Notes: generated by a model not told the origin, from the sequence alone. DNA of 64,000 nucleotides from JACVRM01 sp963809765 (GCA_963809765.1 CAWEKT010000001.1:1178001-1242000), one strand, 5' to 3'. Shown: positions 52,871 through 63,265, counted from the first letter of the stretch. Made by a program: numbers and translations.

Positions 52871-54199
52871 GTGAAGCGCTACTTCGTCACCACCTTCGGG
52901 TGCCAGATGAACGCGCACGACTCCGAGCGGATCAAGGGTGCGCTCGAGGAGCTGGGGCTGGGCGAGGCGCCCTCGCGGGAGGACGCCGACATCCTGGTCT
53001 TCAACACCTGCACGATTCGCGAGAAGCCGGATACGCGCTTCGCGGCGTACATGGGGGACGCGGGCGCGCGGAAACGGCGTGACCCAGACGCGATCGTCGC
53101 CGTCGGCGGGTGCTACGCCGAGGCGCAGCGGGAACGGCTCTTCCAGCTCTACCCGTTCGTCGACGTCGCCTTCGGCCCGGGCACTATTCCGCACCTCGCG
53201 GAGTGGATCGGCGCTGGCGGGGTCGGTGTCGCGCGGGGCGCGTTCGGCACGGGCGCGGAGCGTTCGTTCTCGGCCGCCCTGCCGATGCGCCGCGAGCGCT
53301 CGTACCAGGCCTGGGTGCAGGTCTCGATGGGCTGCAACTCGACCTGCGCGTACTGCATCGTGCCGGCGGTGCGCGGCCGGGAGGTCAGCCGCCGCCCCGG
53401 TGAGATCGTGGCCGAGGTGAGCGCGCTCGCACGCGAGGGCGTGCGCGAGGTGACGCTCCTCGGCCAGAACGTCAACTCCTGGGGGCGCGATCTGCGCCCG
53501 GCACTCTCGACCGAGTTCGGCGAGCTGCTGCGGGCCGTCGATGCCGTGGAGGGAATCGAACGGATCCGCTTCACAAGCCCGCATCCGAAGGACTTCCGGC
53601 AGCCGGTGATCGAGGCGATGGCGGCGTGCGGCGCGGTCTGCGAGCACGTGCACCTGCCGCTGCAGTCGGGCTCGGCTCGCGTGCTCAAGGCGATGCGGCG
53701 GACGTACACGCCGGAGCGCTACCTCCAGCTCGTTGCGCGGCTCCGCGACGCTATTCCCGACCTCGCCCTCGGCACGGACATCATCGTCGGCTTCCCCGGC
53801 GAGACCGAGTCCGACTTCGAGGCGACGCTCGCCGTGGTCGAGGAGGTGCGGTACGACAGCGCGTTCACGTTCATCTACTCGCCCCGCCAGGGAACCGAGG
53901 CCGCGGCGATGCCCGGCCAGGTGCCCGACGAGCTGAAGCACGAGCGGCTGGAGCGGCTCGTCGAAGTCGTGCAGCGCATCGCCGGCGAGCGGAACGCCGC
54001 ACGCGTCGGGCAGCTGGAGGAGGTGCTCGTGGAGGGGCGGAGCCGGACCGACGGGGCTCTGCTGCGGGGGCGGACGCGGCGCAACACGACCGTCAACTTC
54101 CACGGCTCGGCCGCACCCGGCGCGCTCGTCCCGGTCACGATCGAGGCGGCCACGTCGACGACGCTCCGCGGCGTCCAGGCCGCCGCCGTCGCGGCGTGA
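52871..54199 (+). CDS. miaB: tRNA-2-methylthio-N6-dimethylallyladenosine synthase
   Basis: A 442-residue radical-SAM methylthiotransferase. The N-terminal cluster cysteines are in TTFGCQMN, LVFNTCTIREK and AVGGCYAEAQ, and the radical SAM cluster is MGCNSTCAYCIVPAVRGRE. A TRAM domain (VLVEGRSRTDGALLRGRTR) ends the protein. It adds the methylthio group at A37 of tRNAs, acting after MiaA, which is encoded just downstream. Confidence 0.95.
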   Translation: MKRYFVTTFGCQMNAHDSERIKGALEELGLGEAPSREDADILVFNTCTIREKPDTRFAAYMGDAGARKRRDPDAIVAVGGCYAEAQRERLFQLYPFVDVAFGPGTIPHLAEWIGAGGVGVARGAFGTGAERSFSAALPMRRERSYQAWVQVSMGCNSTCAYCIVPAVRGREVSRRPGEIVAEVSALAREGVREVTLLGQNVNSWGRDLRPALSTEFGELLRAVDAVEGIERIRFTSPHPKDFRQPVIEAMAACGAVCEHVHLPLQSGSARVLKAMRRTYTPERYLQLVARLRDAIPDLALGTDIIVGFPGETESDFEATLAVVEEVRYDSAFTFIYSPRQGTEAAAMPGQVPDELKHERLERLVEVVQRIAGERNAARVGQLEEVLVEGRSRTDGALLRGRTRRNTTVNFHGSAAPGALVPVTIEAATSTTLRGVQAAAVAA

Positions 54200-54270
54200 C
54201 ACGGATCCGTCACGGTCGCCGCACACACGTGCGCGGCCGGCGCCACTAGGCTCGACGCCGGGGAGGAGGA

Positions 54271-55242
54271 GTGGCGGTACCCCGGCACCCGTCCACTCCG
54301 GACATGTCTGGGGAGGACATGGCCAGCGGGGAGCTGTCCGGCCTGGTCATCGCCCTCTTCGGGCCGACCGCCTCCGGCAAGACTGCAGTCGCGGAGGTGC
54401 TCGCCGACCGGATCGGGGGTGAGGTGGTCTCCGCCGACTCGATGCAGGTGTACCAGGGGGTGCCGATCCTGACGGCACAGCCCTCGCGGCCGACGCGCCT
54501 GGTTGCGATCTGGCCGTTGTCGCACGAGGCGTCCGTGGCCGAGTACGCCGAGCTGGCGCACGGGGCGATCGACGAGCTGCTCGCCGCCGGGCGCCCGCCG
54601 ATCGTCGCCGGGGGTACCGGCCTCTACCTCCGCGCCACGCTGGCCGAGCTGGACGTGCCGCCGGCGCCCTTGCCCGGAGCGCGGGAGCGCTGGGAGCGGC
54701 ACTACGACGAGGCCGGAGCGGAGGCGGCGCACGAGGTGCTCGCGGAGCGCGACCCGGCGGCGGCCGCCGCCGTGCATCCCAACGACCGGCGCCGGGTCGT
54801 CCGTGCTCTCGAGCTTGCCGAGGTCGGCGCAACCCTGCGCCCGGCGGAGAGCACGCTCTGGAGCGAGACCACGCGGCACCCGACCGTGATCGTCGGCCTG
54901 GAGGTGCCGCGCGAGGAGCTCGACCGCCGGATCGAGGAGCGCTCGCGCAAGATGGTGGCCGCGGGCGCCGCGCGCGAAGCTGAGCGTGCCCTCGCCGCAG
55001 GCCCGTCCTCGACGGCGCGGCACATCATGGGCCTGCGCGAGCTGACGGAGCTGCCGGCCGACGAGGCGCTCGAGGAGCTCGTCACTCGCACGCGCCGGTA
55101 CGCCTCGTACCAGCGCAAGTGGATGCGGCGGATTCCGGGCCTCGTTAGCGTGGACGCATCCCGGTCGCCCGGCGAGATCGCAGATGACGTCCTCGAAGTG
55201 GCACGCGCACGGCAACGTCTACCGGCTCGTCGAGCCGGGTGA
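54271..55242 (+). CDS. miaA: tRNA dimethylallyltransferase
   Basis: A 323-residue protein with FGPTASGKTAVAEVLADRIG (Walker A), SADSMQVYQG, VAGGTGLYLRATLAELDV, RRRVVRALEL and the C-terminal RYASYQRKWMRRI. It adds the isopentenyl group at A37 of tRNAs. The start is uncertain: GTG 54271 follows GGGAGG by 4-5 nt, while ATG 54304 or 54319 would remove 11 or 16 non-conserved residues. The end overlaps dapF by 59 nt. Confidence 0.93.
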   Translation: MAVPRHPSTPDMSGEDMASGELSGLVIALFGPTASGKTAVAEVLADRIGGEVVSADSMQVYQGVPILTAQPSRPTRLVAIWPLSHEASVAEYAELAHGAIDELLAAGRPPIVAGGTGLYLRATLAELDVPPAPLPGARERWERHYDEAGAEAAHEVLAERDPAAAAAVHPNDRRRVVRALELAEVGATLRPAESTLWSETTRHPTVIVGLEVPREELDRRIEERSRKMVAAGAAREAERALAAGPSSTARHIMGLRELTELPADEALEELVTRTRRYASYQRKWMRRIPGLVSVDASRSPGEIADDVLEVARARQRLPARRAG

Positions 55243-55885
55243 CGCCCGCCTGACGCCGTCCAGGGCCCGGGAGCTCGCGACAGGAACGGACGGCGTCGTC
55301 GAGGTGGTGTCGGCGGACGGCGGCGAGGCCGCCGTCGTAATCTGGAATCCGGACGGCTCGCAGGCGGAGATGTCGGGGAACGCGACGCGTATCGCGGCCC
55401 GCTGGCTCGCCGAGCGCTCCGGTCGAGAAGAGGTAACGGTGCGCATCGGCGAGCGCGCGGTCTCCGCCCGGATGCTTGCCGACGGGCGCGTGGAGCAGGA
55501 GCTCGGCGTCGTGACGGTGGGCGCGCCGGAGGAGCTCGAGGGGCTGCGCGTCGTGCCGGTGGACGTCGGCAATCCCCACGCGGTCGTCGAGGGCGACCCG
55601 AACACGCTGCTCGACGTCGGCCCGCTGCTCGAGACCCACCCACGCTTCCCCGAGCGCACGAACGTGCAGGTTGCGCGCATCGACGGGCCGGGACGGGTGA
55701 GCGCGCGCGTCTGGGAACGCGGGGTGGGGGAGACCTCGGCGTCCGGGACCAGCGCGGTCGCCGTCGCGGCAGCTACACACGGGGAGGGGGAGGTCGTGGT
55801 CTCGTTCCCGGGCGGCGACCTGACCGTCAGGCTCGAGAACGGCCGGGCGACGCTGATCGGGCCGGCGGAGCGGCTGGCGGACTGA
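55184..55885 (+). CDS. dapF: DapF-like diaminopimelate epimerase with Cys-to-Ser changes
   Basis: A 233-residue protein with two DapF-fold lobes (KWHAHGNVYRLVEPGD, VPVDVGNPHAVVEGD). In canonical DapF the catalytic Cys pair sits in CGNG and GETxACGTG. Here the two sites read MSGNATRIAARW and RGVGETSASGTSAVAVAA, so both positions are Ser and the third residue of the first motif is Ala. The protein is about 40 residues shorter than E. coli DapF. Other dap genes are close (dapD, dapC), so a diaminopimelate role is likely. Another racemase or epimerase function is possible. Confidence 0.78.
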   Translation: MTSSKWHAHGNVYRLVEPGDARLTPSRARELATGTDGVVEVVSADGGEAAVVIWNPDGSQAEMSGNATRIAARWLAERSGREEVTVRIGERAVSARMLADGRVEQELGVVTVGAPEELEGLRVVPVDVGNPHAVVEGDPNTLLDVGPLLETHPRFPERTNVQVARIDGPGRVSARVWERGVGETSASGTSAVAVAAATHGEGEVVVSFPGGDLTVRLENGRATLIGPAERLAD

Positions 55886-55889
55886 GGCT

Positions 55890-56930
55890 TCAGCCGGCGC
55901 CGACGCTGACGTCGCCGCGCCCGTCGAGCTCCCACGGCCCCCAGTCGGGCATCACCAGCGCGTCGAGCATCGCCTGCGCGCCGGCGCGCTGTTCCGGCGA
56001 CGGCTCGGCACGCCCGAAGAAGACCCACGCGTCCACGTGGTAGCGCTCCGGCACGAGCCCGTGCAGTCGGTAGAGGGAGATGTCACGCACCTGGCCTTCC
56101 CAGCCCGGGCCGCCCTTCATGTCGGCAAGCCTCAGAGGCAGCTGGATGTGCGGCAGGCCCCGGCGGACCTCGCTCGTCGGCGGGTAGCGGTTGTCGCGCG
56201 CGACTCCGACCCAGAGCAGGACGCCGTCCGGTGGCAGCGTCTCGAGCGTACGCGCCGGCGGCAAGTCCCGGGGTTCGTTCAGGTACGGAACCGTCGCCGC
56301 CCACGCCTCTGCGTAGTCGGTCGCCCGCACCTCGCCGCCGTCAGCGGCGCCGACGTGCCAGCCCTGCGTCGCCTCGAAACGGGGCGGCGCGATGCGGCCC
56401 GGGTAGAAGTCGCCGGCCTGCACCTCAAGCGTCGAGAGGAGCTCGTTGAGCTCGGCGACCCGCTCCGGCGTTGGCTGAAGGCTGCCCGACTCGACGAACA
56501 GGTCGAAATAGCGGCCTGCGACCCGGAAGTTCCGCCGGGCAAAGCCGCGGTCGCCGGGATTGTCGTCGCAGCAGTCGGGCGGGCCGAATTCCTCTACCCG
56601 AAACGGCGCCGGCGGACCGCTCGAGTGGGTCCGGTCGATCTCCCACCCATGGAAGGAGCCGGGAACGGGTTCGAACTCGTAGACGTCGACGGCGAGATCG
56701 TCGAGCCCGAGCCGGCGAGCGGCCGGCCGCTCGCCGAGCGGGACGGTGGCCGCCTCGACCGTACCCCGGGTCACTCGCGCGTGCCAGCCCTCGGGTACGA
56801 CGACCGCGATCCCGTAGCGCTCGAGCGCCCGCTCGCCGGCCGAGGGCTCGGAGGAGTCGACCGTGCCGCCGCAGCCGCCGGCGAGCAGCAGCGGGAGAGC
56901 GAGGAGCGCGAGCCGCGGCGGAAGGGCCAC
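55890..56930 (-). CDS. Hypothetical lipoprotein
   Basis: A 346-residue protein with signal sequence ALPPRLALLALPLLLAGGC and a lipobox Cys followed by a Ser/Pro-rich linker. The mature part has two halves, each with a WHA or WHV turn (GIAVVVPEGWHARVTRG and RFEATQGWHVGAADGGEV), suggesting an internal duplication. A CC pair (GPPDCCDDNP) is in the middle. No known domain. It is convergent with dapF at 4 nt and lies downstream of dapC-dapD on the same strand. Confidence 0.6.
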   Translation of the reverse strand: MALPPRLALLALPLLLAGGCGGTVDSSEPSAGERALERYGIAVVVPEGWHARVTRGTVEAATVPLGERPAARRLGLDDLAVDVYEFEPVPGSFHGWEIDRTHSSGPPAPFRVEEFGPPDCCDDNPGDRGFARRNFRVAGRYFDLFVESGSLQPTPERVAELNELLSTLEVQAGDFYPGRIAPPRFEATQGWHVGAADGGEVRATDYAEAWAATVPYLNEPRDLPPARTLETLPPDGVLLWVGVARDNRYPPTSEVRRGLPHIQLPLRLADMKGGPGWEGQVRDISLYRLHGLVPERYHVDAWVFFGRAEPSPEQRAGAQAMLDALVMPDWGPWELDGRGDVSVGAG

Positions 56931-56964
56931 GACCTCTGTACGCGCGCCCGGCGGGAGTAGGTCC

Positions 56965-57758
<794 letters not shown>

Positions 57759-57762
<4 letters not shown>

Positions 57763-58901
57763 AGCGACTCCAGGATCGCCGCCGCCTGCCGGCACTGCTC
57801 GAGCGGCGGCGTGAGCGCGATGCGGATGTAGCCCTCTCCGGCGGGCCCGAAGAACGAGCCGGGGGAGACGACCAGGCCACGGTCGAGCAGCCGTGCGGCG
57901 AAGGACTCGGAGCTCTCGCCGGCCGGCACCTCGACCCAGAGGTAGATCGTCGCCGCGCTGCCGGCGACACGCAGCCCCGCCCGCTCGAGGGCTGCCAGCA
58001 GCGAGATCCGCGCTTGACGCGGTAGGCCTCCCGCGTCCGCACGACGTGCTCCTCGTCCCCCCACGCGGCGACCGCCGCCAGCTGGACGAAGGCCTGCGGC
58101 GCGGTGCCGACCGTCGGCCGGAACGCGCGCAGCGTCGCCACGAGCTCGGGGTCGCCGGCCGCGAACCCCGACCGGTAGCCCGTCATCGACGAGCGCTTGC
58201 TGAGGCTGTTGAAGACGAGCACGTTCGTCCGATCGGCGAGCTGCAGCGCCGAGGCCGGCGGCTCGTCGTACCAGAGCTCCGAGTACGCCTCGTCCGAGGC
58301 CAGCACGAAGCCGTGGCGGCGAGCGAGCTCGGCCGCGCGCTCGTAGAAGTCGAGCCCGGCGACCGCTCCCGTCGGGTTGTTCGGGTAGTTGACCCACAGG
58401 AGCGCGACCCGATCCCAGTCCACGGCGTCGAGATCCGGCAGGAAGTCCCGGCTCGCCTCGAGCGGCACGGCGAGCGGCTCCCCGCCGGCGAAGAGCGCGC
58501 CGCGCTCGTACACCGGGTACGCAGGCTCCGTGTAGGCGACGGTGCGGCGCTCGCCGTCACGATCGAGCAGCGCGAGTGCCAGCGTGAAGATCGCCTCCTT
58601 CGACCCGAGCGTCGGGATGACCTCGCTGCCGGGGTCGAGCCGCGCGCCGAAGCGGCGGCGCGGCCCAGGCGGCGACCGCCTCGCGGAGCTCGGGCAGCCC
58701 CTGCGCGAGCGGATAGCCCGACGTCTCCGGTAGCGCCGCGATCAGCGCCTGCTCGATCAGCGGGTCGGCCCGCTCGCGCGGATCGCCGACGCCCATGTCG
58801 ACGACGTCGAGCCCCTCGGCAAGGCGCTTGCGCTTCGCCTCCTCGAGCCGCACGAACGGGTACGTCCCGGTCCGGGCAAGCAGGGGAGATACGGGCGCCA
58901 C
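57759..58901 (-). CDS. dapC: Succinyldiaminopimelate aminotransferase-like (two frame changes)
   Basis: The protein must be read in three frames, changing near 58655 and 58010. Pieces give YPFVRLEEAKRKRLAEGLDV, IDMGVGDP-type FDVVDMGVGDPRERADP, WVNYPNNPTGAVAGLD, SDEAYSELWYDEPP and the PLP-binding SLSKRSSMTGYRSGFAAGD. The C-terminal piece ends IALTPPLEQCRQAAAILESL. It is a class I/II PLP aminotransferase of about 380 residues. Coupling to dapD supports the succinyl-DAP transaminase role. GTG 58901 is the first clear start. The breaks are probably sequencing errors. Confidence 0.82.
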
Positions 58902-58949
58902 GACCGTGGATTCTGCCCGTCAGCTGCGAGCAACGCCGCCTCCGACGCT

Positions 58950-59190
58950 CCTCCCGATGTCGCGACGCAGTCGCGACGAGCAACCGACAACTGAGAGCGG
59001 CGGAGCCGAGCTTGCTCGCCGAGAGCCACACGGTGCGAAGCCGCGTCTGACCTGATGGCCCAGTCGCCTCGCCTCGGAGAAAAGGGGGAGCTCGAGGGGG
59101 GACTCGCTCCCCCTTCGAATGAAGCGAGCCCTGCGGCCGTCGTAGCGCCCCGCCGACGCAAGCGCCCCTCGGCCGCAGGGCTCGCGGTCT
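58950..59190 (-). repeat. Hairpin-rich intergenic repeat, copy 2
   Basis: Inverted partner of 50395-50652. The block 59108-59139 is a perfect 32-base match to 50448-50479. A 16-bp perfect arm pair is formed by 59124-59139 and 59170-59185, and the GTCGCGAC palindrome is doubled at 58959-58966 and 58970-58977. It fills most of the 313-nt gap between the divergent dapC and hflX genes. No credible gene inside. Confidence 0.8.
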
Positions 59191-59202
59191 CCGCTCGCGG
59201 TC

Positions 59203-59208
59203 TACAGT
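59203..59208 (+). promoter_or_regulatory. -10 box, leaderless layout (hflX)
   Basis: TACAGT lies 7 nt before GTG 59216, directly beside the end of repeat copy 2. Confidence 0.5.
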
Positions 59209-59215
59209 TGCTCCT

Positions 59216-60542
59216 GTGACGAGGGCCACCCGCGAGCCGGTCGCCGGCGACGAGCCGGAGCGCGGGTTCCTGCTCGCGGTCCTCGGCGCGGGCGACCGAC
59301 GCAGAGGAGGAGCTCGGCGAGCTGCGTGAGCTGGCTCGCGCCGCACTGGTCGAGCCGGTGGACGAGCTCGTGCAGCAGCGGGCGAGGCCCGACACGCGCT
59401 CGTACGTCGGCAAGGGCAAGCTCGAGGAGCTGAAGAGCGCCTACAAGGCCGTGCGCGCGGATGTCCTGATCGTCGACGACGAGCTCTCGCCGACCCAGCA
59501 GCGGACGCTCGAGAACGCGCTCACGGCCCGCGTCGTCGACCGGACACAGCTGATCCTGGACATCTTCGCCCAGCACGCCGTCAGCGCCGAGGGCAAGCTC
59601 CAGGTCGAGCTCGCGCAGCTGGACTACAACCTGCCGCGCATGCGCGGCATGTGGCAGCACCTCGAGCGGCTCGGCGGCGGCCGGGGCGCCGTCGGCAGCG
59701 GCGTCGGGACGCGCGGCCCCGGCGAGTCGCAGCTCGAGAGCGACCGCCGCATGGCGCGCCGCCGCATCCTGCTGCTGCGGCGGCGGCTCGAGGAGCTGCG
59801 GCGCCAGCGTGCGACCCACCGGCGCGAGCGAGCGCGCACGGAGATCCCCACGGTCGCGCTCGCCGGGTACACGAACGTCGGCAAGTCGACGCTCCTGAAC
59901 GCGCTGACGGACGCGGACGTGCCGGTGCGCGACCGCCTCTTCGAGACGCTCGACCCGACCACGCGCGCGTTCGAGCACGAGGGTCGCCGCTACCTGCTGA
60001 CCGACACGGTGGGCTTCGTCCGCCGCCTGCCGCACCAGCTCGTCGAGGGGTTCGCGGCCACGCTGGAGGAGACGCTCGTCGCCGACCTCGTGCTGCACGT
60101 GGCCGATGCCTCGGGTCCCGACGAGCGGCTGGACGCGCAGATCGAGGCCGTCGAGGCGGTGCTGGCCGAGATCGGCGCCGCCGACCTGCCGCGCGAGCTC
60201 GTCCTGAACAAGGTGGACGCGGTCACGGCCCTGAGGCGGCGACGCCTCGCCAGCCGCTTCCCGGGGTCGTTGCAGGTCTCCGCCCTGACCGGCGAGGGGT
60301 TGGACGAGCTGGGCGCTCGCATCGCCGAGCGCTTCGCGTCCCGCTTCGACCTGGTCGAGCTGCTCGTGCCCTACGAGGACGGCGCGGCGCTGGCCGAGCT
60401 CTACGCGCTCGGCGCTCCGATCGAGGAGCGGGTCGACCGCGAGGACGGCGTCTTCGTGCGGGCCCGCCTCGGCCACCGTGACCTGCGCCGCTATGCGCCG
60501 TACCTGGTGCTCGAGCACCCCGAGTCCGCGGCCGCCTCGTGA
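59216..60542 (+). CDS. hflX: GTPase HflX (one frame change near 5' end)
   Basis: A frame change near 59290 separates the first 25 codons from the rest. The main part has TRSYVGKGKLEELKSAYKAV, RTLENALTARVVDRTQLILD and FAQHAVSAEGKLQVELAQLD, the glycine-rich GSGVGTRGPGESQLESDRR, and the GTPase domain with AGYTNVGKSTLLNAL, DTVGFVRRLPHQLVEGF and LNKVDAV. HflX splits stalled 70S ribosomes after stress. It overlaps dut by four bases (GTGA). Confidence 0.92.
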
Positions 60543-60973
60543 CCGAGCTGCCGCTGCGGCGGCTCCACCCGGATGCCGTTGTCCCCAGCCGTGCGTACGA
60601 AGGCGACGCCGGCCTCGACCTCGCCGCGCTCGAGCGGCACGTGCTCGGCCCCGGCGAACGGGCGACCGTCTCGACGGGTCTCGCAGTCGCGATCCCGCCC
60701 GGGCACGCGGGGCTGGTCGTGCCTCGGTCCGGCCTCGCCTCGCGGCACGGCATCACGATCGTCAACGCGCCCGGCCTGGTCGACTCCGGCTACCGCGGCG
60801 ACGTGCGCGTCGTGCTGCTGAACACCGACCGCGACGCCGAGTTCGTCGTCGAGCCGGGCATGCGCATCGCCCAGCTCGTCGTCGTCGCCGTCCCCGAGCT
60901 CGAGCCGGTCGAGGTCGACGAGCTGGCCGAGACCGAGCGAGGCGTCCGCGGTTACGGCTCCTCGGGGCGGTAG
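60539..60973 (+). CDS. dut: dUTP diphosphatase
   Basis: A 144-residue trimeric-type dUTPase with all five motifs: YEGDAGLDL, PRSGLASRHGI, NAPGLVDSGYRGDVRVVLLN, RIAQLVV and RGVRGYGSSGR. It removes dUTP and supplies dUMP. It is coupled to hflX upstream and shares one base with the NUDIX gene downstream. Confidence 0.95.
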   Translation: MTELPLRRLHPDAVVPSRAYEGDAGLDLAALERHVLGPGERATVSTGLAVAIPPGHAGLVVPRSGLASRHGITIVNAPGLVDSGYRGDVRVVLLNTDRDAEFVVEPGMRIAQLVVVAVPELEPVEVDELAETERGVRGYGSSGR

Positions 60974-61428
60974 TGGGCGCCGAGCCGCGCATCCGCGTCT
61001 CGGCCATCCTGCGCTGGCAGGGGCGCATCCTGCTCTGCCGCCACGAAAAGAACGGGCGCGAGTACTGGCTGCTCCCGGGCGGCGGCGTCAACGCGGGGGA
61101 GAGCCTCCCGGCTGCCCTGCACCGCGAGCTCCACGAGGAGGTCGGCCTGGACGACGAGCTCCCACTGGAAGGACCCGTCGCGATCGTGGACTCGATCTCC
61201 CCGGGCCAGATCGTGCGCAAGCACGTCGTGCACCTGATCTTCTCGACCGACCTCGGCGCGCGCTCCCTGGAGCGCGTCTCCTCGCAGGACGTCGCCGTCC
61301 GCGGCCACCGCCTCTTCGACACCGCGGATCTCGACGGCATCGCCCTGCACCCGCCGATCCAGCGTTTCCTCAGCCGCTGGCGCCCGGGCGACCCGACGGT
61401 GTACCTCGGGCCGCTCTGGGCTCCCTAG
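60973..61428 (+). CDS. NUDIX hydrolase
   Basis: A 151-residue protein with a complete Nudix box: GGGVNAGESLPAALHRELHE followed by EVGLDDE, with the REXXEE metal residues in place. GTG 60973 shares one base with the dut stop (TAGTG). The family hydrolyses nucleoside diphosphates linked to X. Coupling with dut suggests a nucleotide-pool cleaning role; the substrate is not identifiable. Confidence 0.88.
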   Translation: MGAEPRIRVSAILRWQGRILLCRHEKNGREYWLLPGGGVNAGESLPAALHRELHEEVGLDDELPLEGPVAIVDSISPGQIVRKHVVHLIFSTDLGARSLERVSSQDVAVRGHRLFDTADLDGIALHPPIQRFLSRWRPGDPTVYLGPLWAP

Positions 61429-61451
61429 CGCGGCGCCCCCGCGCGAAAGAC

Positions 61452-62115
61452 TCAGGCGAGGGCGCGTTCGAGGTCGGCCGGGCTGAAAGGCCCGCCGTGC
61501 GTCGCGAGCACATACTCGACCGGCAGCGAGCGGAGCGGCTCCAGGTAGGCAAGCACCATCTCTCGGGTCCTGTTCTCGCGAAGCCACCGTTTGTTGATCT
61601 CGAGACCCGAGCCAAGATCGGCCAGGGTGTCGCCGGAGATGACCGCGCGGTGACTTTCCACCCAGAGCACGTGGTCGTTGGGCTCCCTGCCCGGGAACGT
61701 CTGAATCCCGAGCTCGAGCCGGTCACCGCCCTCGTGCCAGTGCACCTCGCCTGCTTCTCCCGATTGGAGCCACTTCAGGTCGGGGCTGCCGTCGCCGGCC
61801 TGCTCGGCCGTGACTGCCCCACTTGTCCATGAGGTCCTGCGCACTGTCGGGCCGGGGCGTGAACACCGGCCACCCAAATCGCTGAACGAGATCCTGGGTG
61901 TCCCGCTCGTGCCACGGTGAGGTGAGGACGATCACCGTCTTGCGGCTCGCGGCGAGCTCCTCGAGCTCGCCCGGCACGCCGAGCGGGTCGAACAGCATCA
62001 GCTTGCCGCCCTCGTCGATCGCGTAGGACGACACCGCGGGGTCCCAGGGCTCGCTCTCCCGCCAGCCCGGGTGCGTCGCCTGCCAGTGCCAGAGCCCGGG
62101 TCGCAGCTCCTGCAT
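61452..62115 (-). CDS. MBL-fold hydrolase-like protein (one frame change)
   Basis: The ATG at 62115 gives QELRPGLWHWQATHPGWRES and VSSYAIDEGGKLMLFDPLG; a frame change near 61822 leads into VLWVESHRAVISGDTLADLG and YVLATHGGPFSPADLERALA. The fold pattern is metallo-beta-lactamase (SGD and THG motifs present), but the canonical HxHxDH site reads TSPWHERDTQD, so one metal site is altered. About 221 residues. Substrate unknown. It may be in one unit with the ABM-like gene just upstream. Confidence 0.68.
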
Positions 62116-62138
62116 GGTTGCTGCCGGCCCGCGGACGG

Positions 62139-62465
62139 CTAGCGCTGGGCGCCGGTCATCGCCGGCTGCTCGACTCCGCTGAGGTCGCCGGCAACCAGCG
62201 TGTGCGTCTCGAAGAACGTGAAGGTCACGTCCTCGCGCTTGATGCCGACCTTGGCCCACACTTCGGCCAGCCGACCCTTGGCGAAACGATCGAAGTCGTC
62301 GCGCGACTTCCAGACCGTGACGACTCGCCAGCCCGTGTCGGACTGGCCCGCGACCTGGAAGATCGCCCCCTCCGGCGGAAACTCACCAGCGCGAAGCTGC
62401 TCCATGACCTCGCCGAACTTCCCCGCATCCATCGTCGGGTTCTCTGCGATCACACACGTCGCCAT
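62139..62465 (-). CDS. Antibiotic-biosynthesis-monooxygenase-like (ABM) small protein
   Basis: A 108-residue dimeric alpha-beta barrel-like protein, with WRVVTVWKSRDDFDRFAKGR as the recognisable stretch. GGAGG lies 6 nt before the ATG (MATCVIAENPTMDAGKFGEV). It is one of a large group of small cofactor-free or heme-degrading-like proteins with undefined functions. It is 23 nt upstream of the MBL-fold gene. Confidence 0.62.
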   Translation of the reverse strand: MATCVIAENPTMDAGKFGEVMEQLRAGEFPPEGAIFQVAGQSDTGWRVVTVWKSRDDFDRFAKGRLAEVWAKVGIKREDVTFTFFETHTLVAGDLSGVEQPAMTGAQR

Positions 62466-62518
62466 ACCCGTCCTCCTTCGTTCGACGCTCTGCCGGGGGT
62501 GATCCTACGCCAGTCCGC

Positions 62519-63265
62519 TCAGGCCCGCCCGCCGCGAGACCGCGCGCGTTCGGCGGCCACTGCGTGAGCGCGCTGCTCGAGCTCGTCCGGCAAGGGCTCG
62601 AAGCGTTGCGCCTCGCCGGTTGCATGCTCGGCCGCCCGCTCGAGCAGCCAGTCGGCGAGCCAGGGATTGCGCGGCAGCAACGGCCCGTGCAGGTACGTGC
62701 CGACCGCGTTCTGGACGCGGCAGCCCTCGAAGCCGCTCTCGCCGTCGTTCCCGAAGCCGGCCACAACCCGGCCGAGGGGCTGGGCGCCGTCGTCCAGCAG
62801 CGTGCGCCCGGCATGGTTCTCGAACCCCGCCACCGTCCGGCGGTCGCCCGGCTCGAGCTCGCACTCGAGCAGCACGTCGCCGATCATCCTCCGCTCGCCG
62901 GCCACGGTCTCGTGCGGGAAGACGCCCGCACCGGGCAGGTCGGCGCCCGCCTGGTCGCGGTAGCCGCGGCCGAGCAGCTGGTAGCCGCCACAGACGGCGA
63001 GCACAGCAGCTCCGCCAGCCACCGCCTCGGCGAGCGCCGCCCCGCGCGCGGCCAGATCGGGCGCGATCAGCGCCTGCTCGCGGTCCTGGCCGCCGCCGAC
63101 GTACAGCAGGTCGAACGAGCCCGCCTCGAGCCGGTCACCGAGGCCGACGCCGTGGACCTCGATGCCGACACCGCGCCAGGCCGCGCGCCGTGTCAGGACG
63201 GCGATGTTGCCGCGATCGGCATAGATGTTCAGGTACTCCGGGTAGAGGTGGGCGATCCGGATCAC
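62519..63265 (-). CDS. gatD: Lipid II isoglutaminyl synthase, glutaminase subunit GatD
   Basis: A 248-residue class-I-type amidotransferase (CobB/CobQ-like). IRIAHLYPEYLNIYADRGNI starts the protein; the nucleophile Cys is in AVLAVCGGYQLLGRGY (about residue 93) and the catalytic His in GTYLHGPLLPRNPWLADW (about 190). It supplies ammonia to MurT for amidation of the alpha-carboxyl of D-Glu in lipid II. GTG 63265 overlaps the MurT stop (GTGA). The C-terminus is basic (RARSRGGRA). Confidence 0.93.
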   Translation of the reverse strand: MIRIAHLYPEYLNIYADRGNIAVLTRRAAWRGVGIEVHGVGLGDRLEAGSFDLLYVGGGQDREQALIAPDLAARGAALAEAVAGGAAVLAVCGGYQLLGRGYRDQAGADLPGAGVFPHETVAGERRMIGDVLLECELEPGDRRTVAGFENHAGRTLLDDGAQPLGRVVAGFGNDGESGFEGCRVQNAVGTYLHGPLLPRNPWLADWLLERAAEHATGEAQRFEPLPDELEQRAHAVAAERARSRGGRA

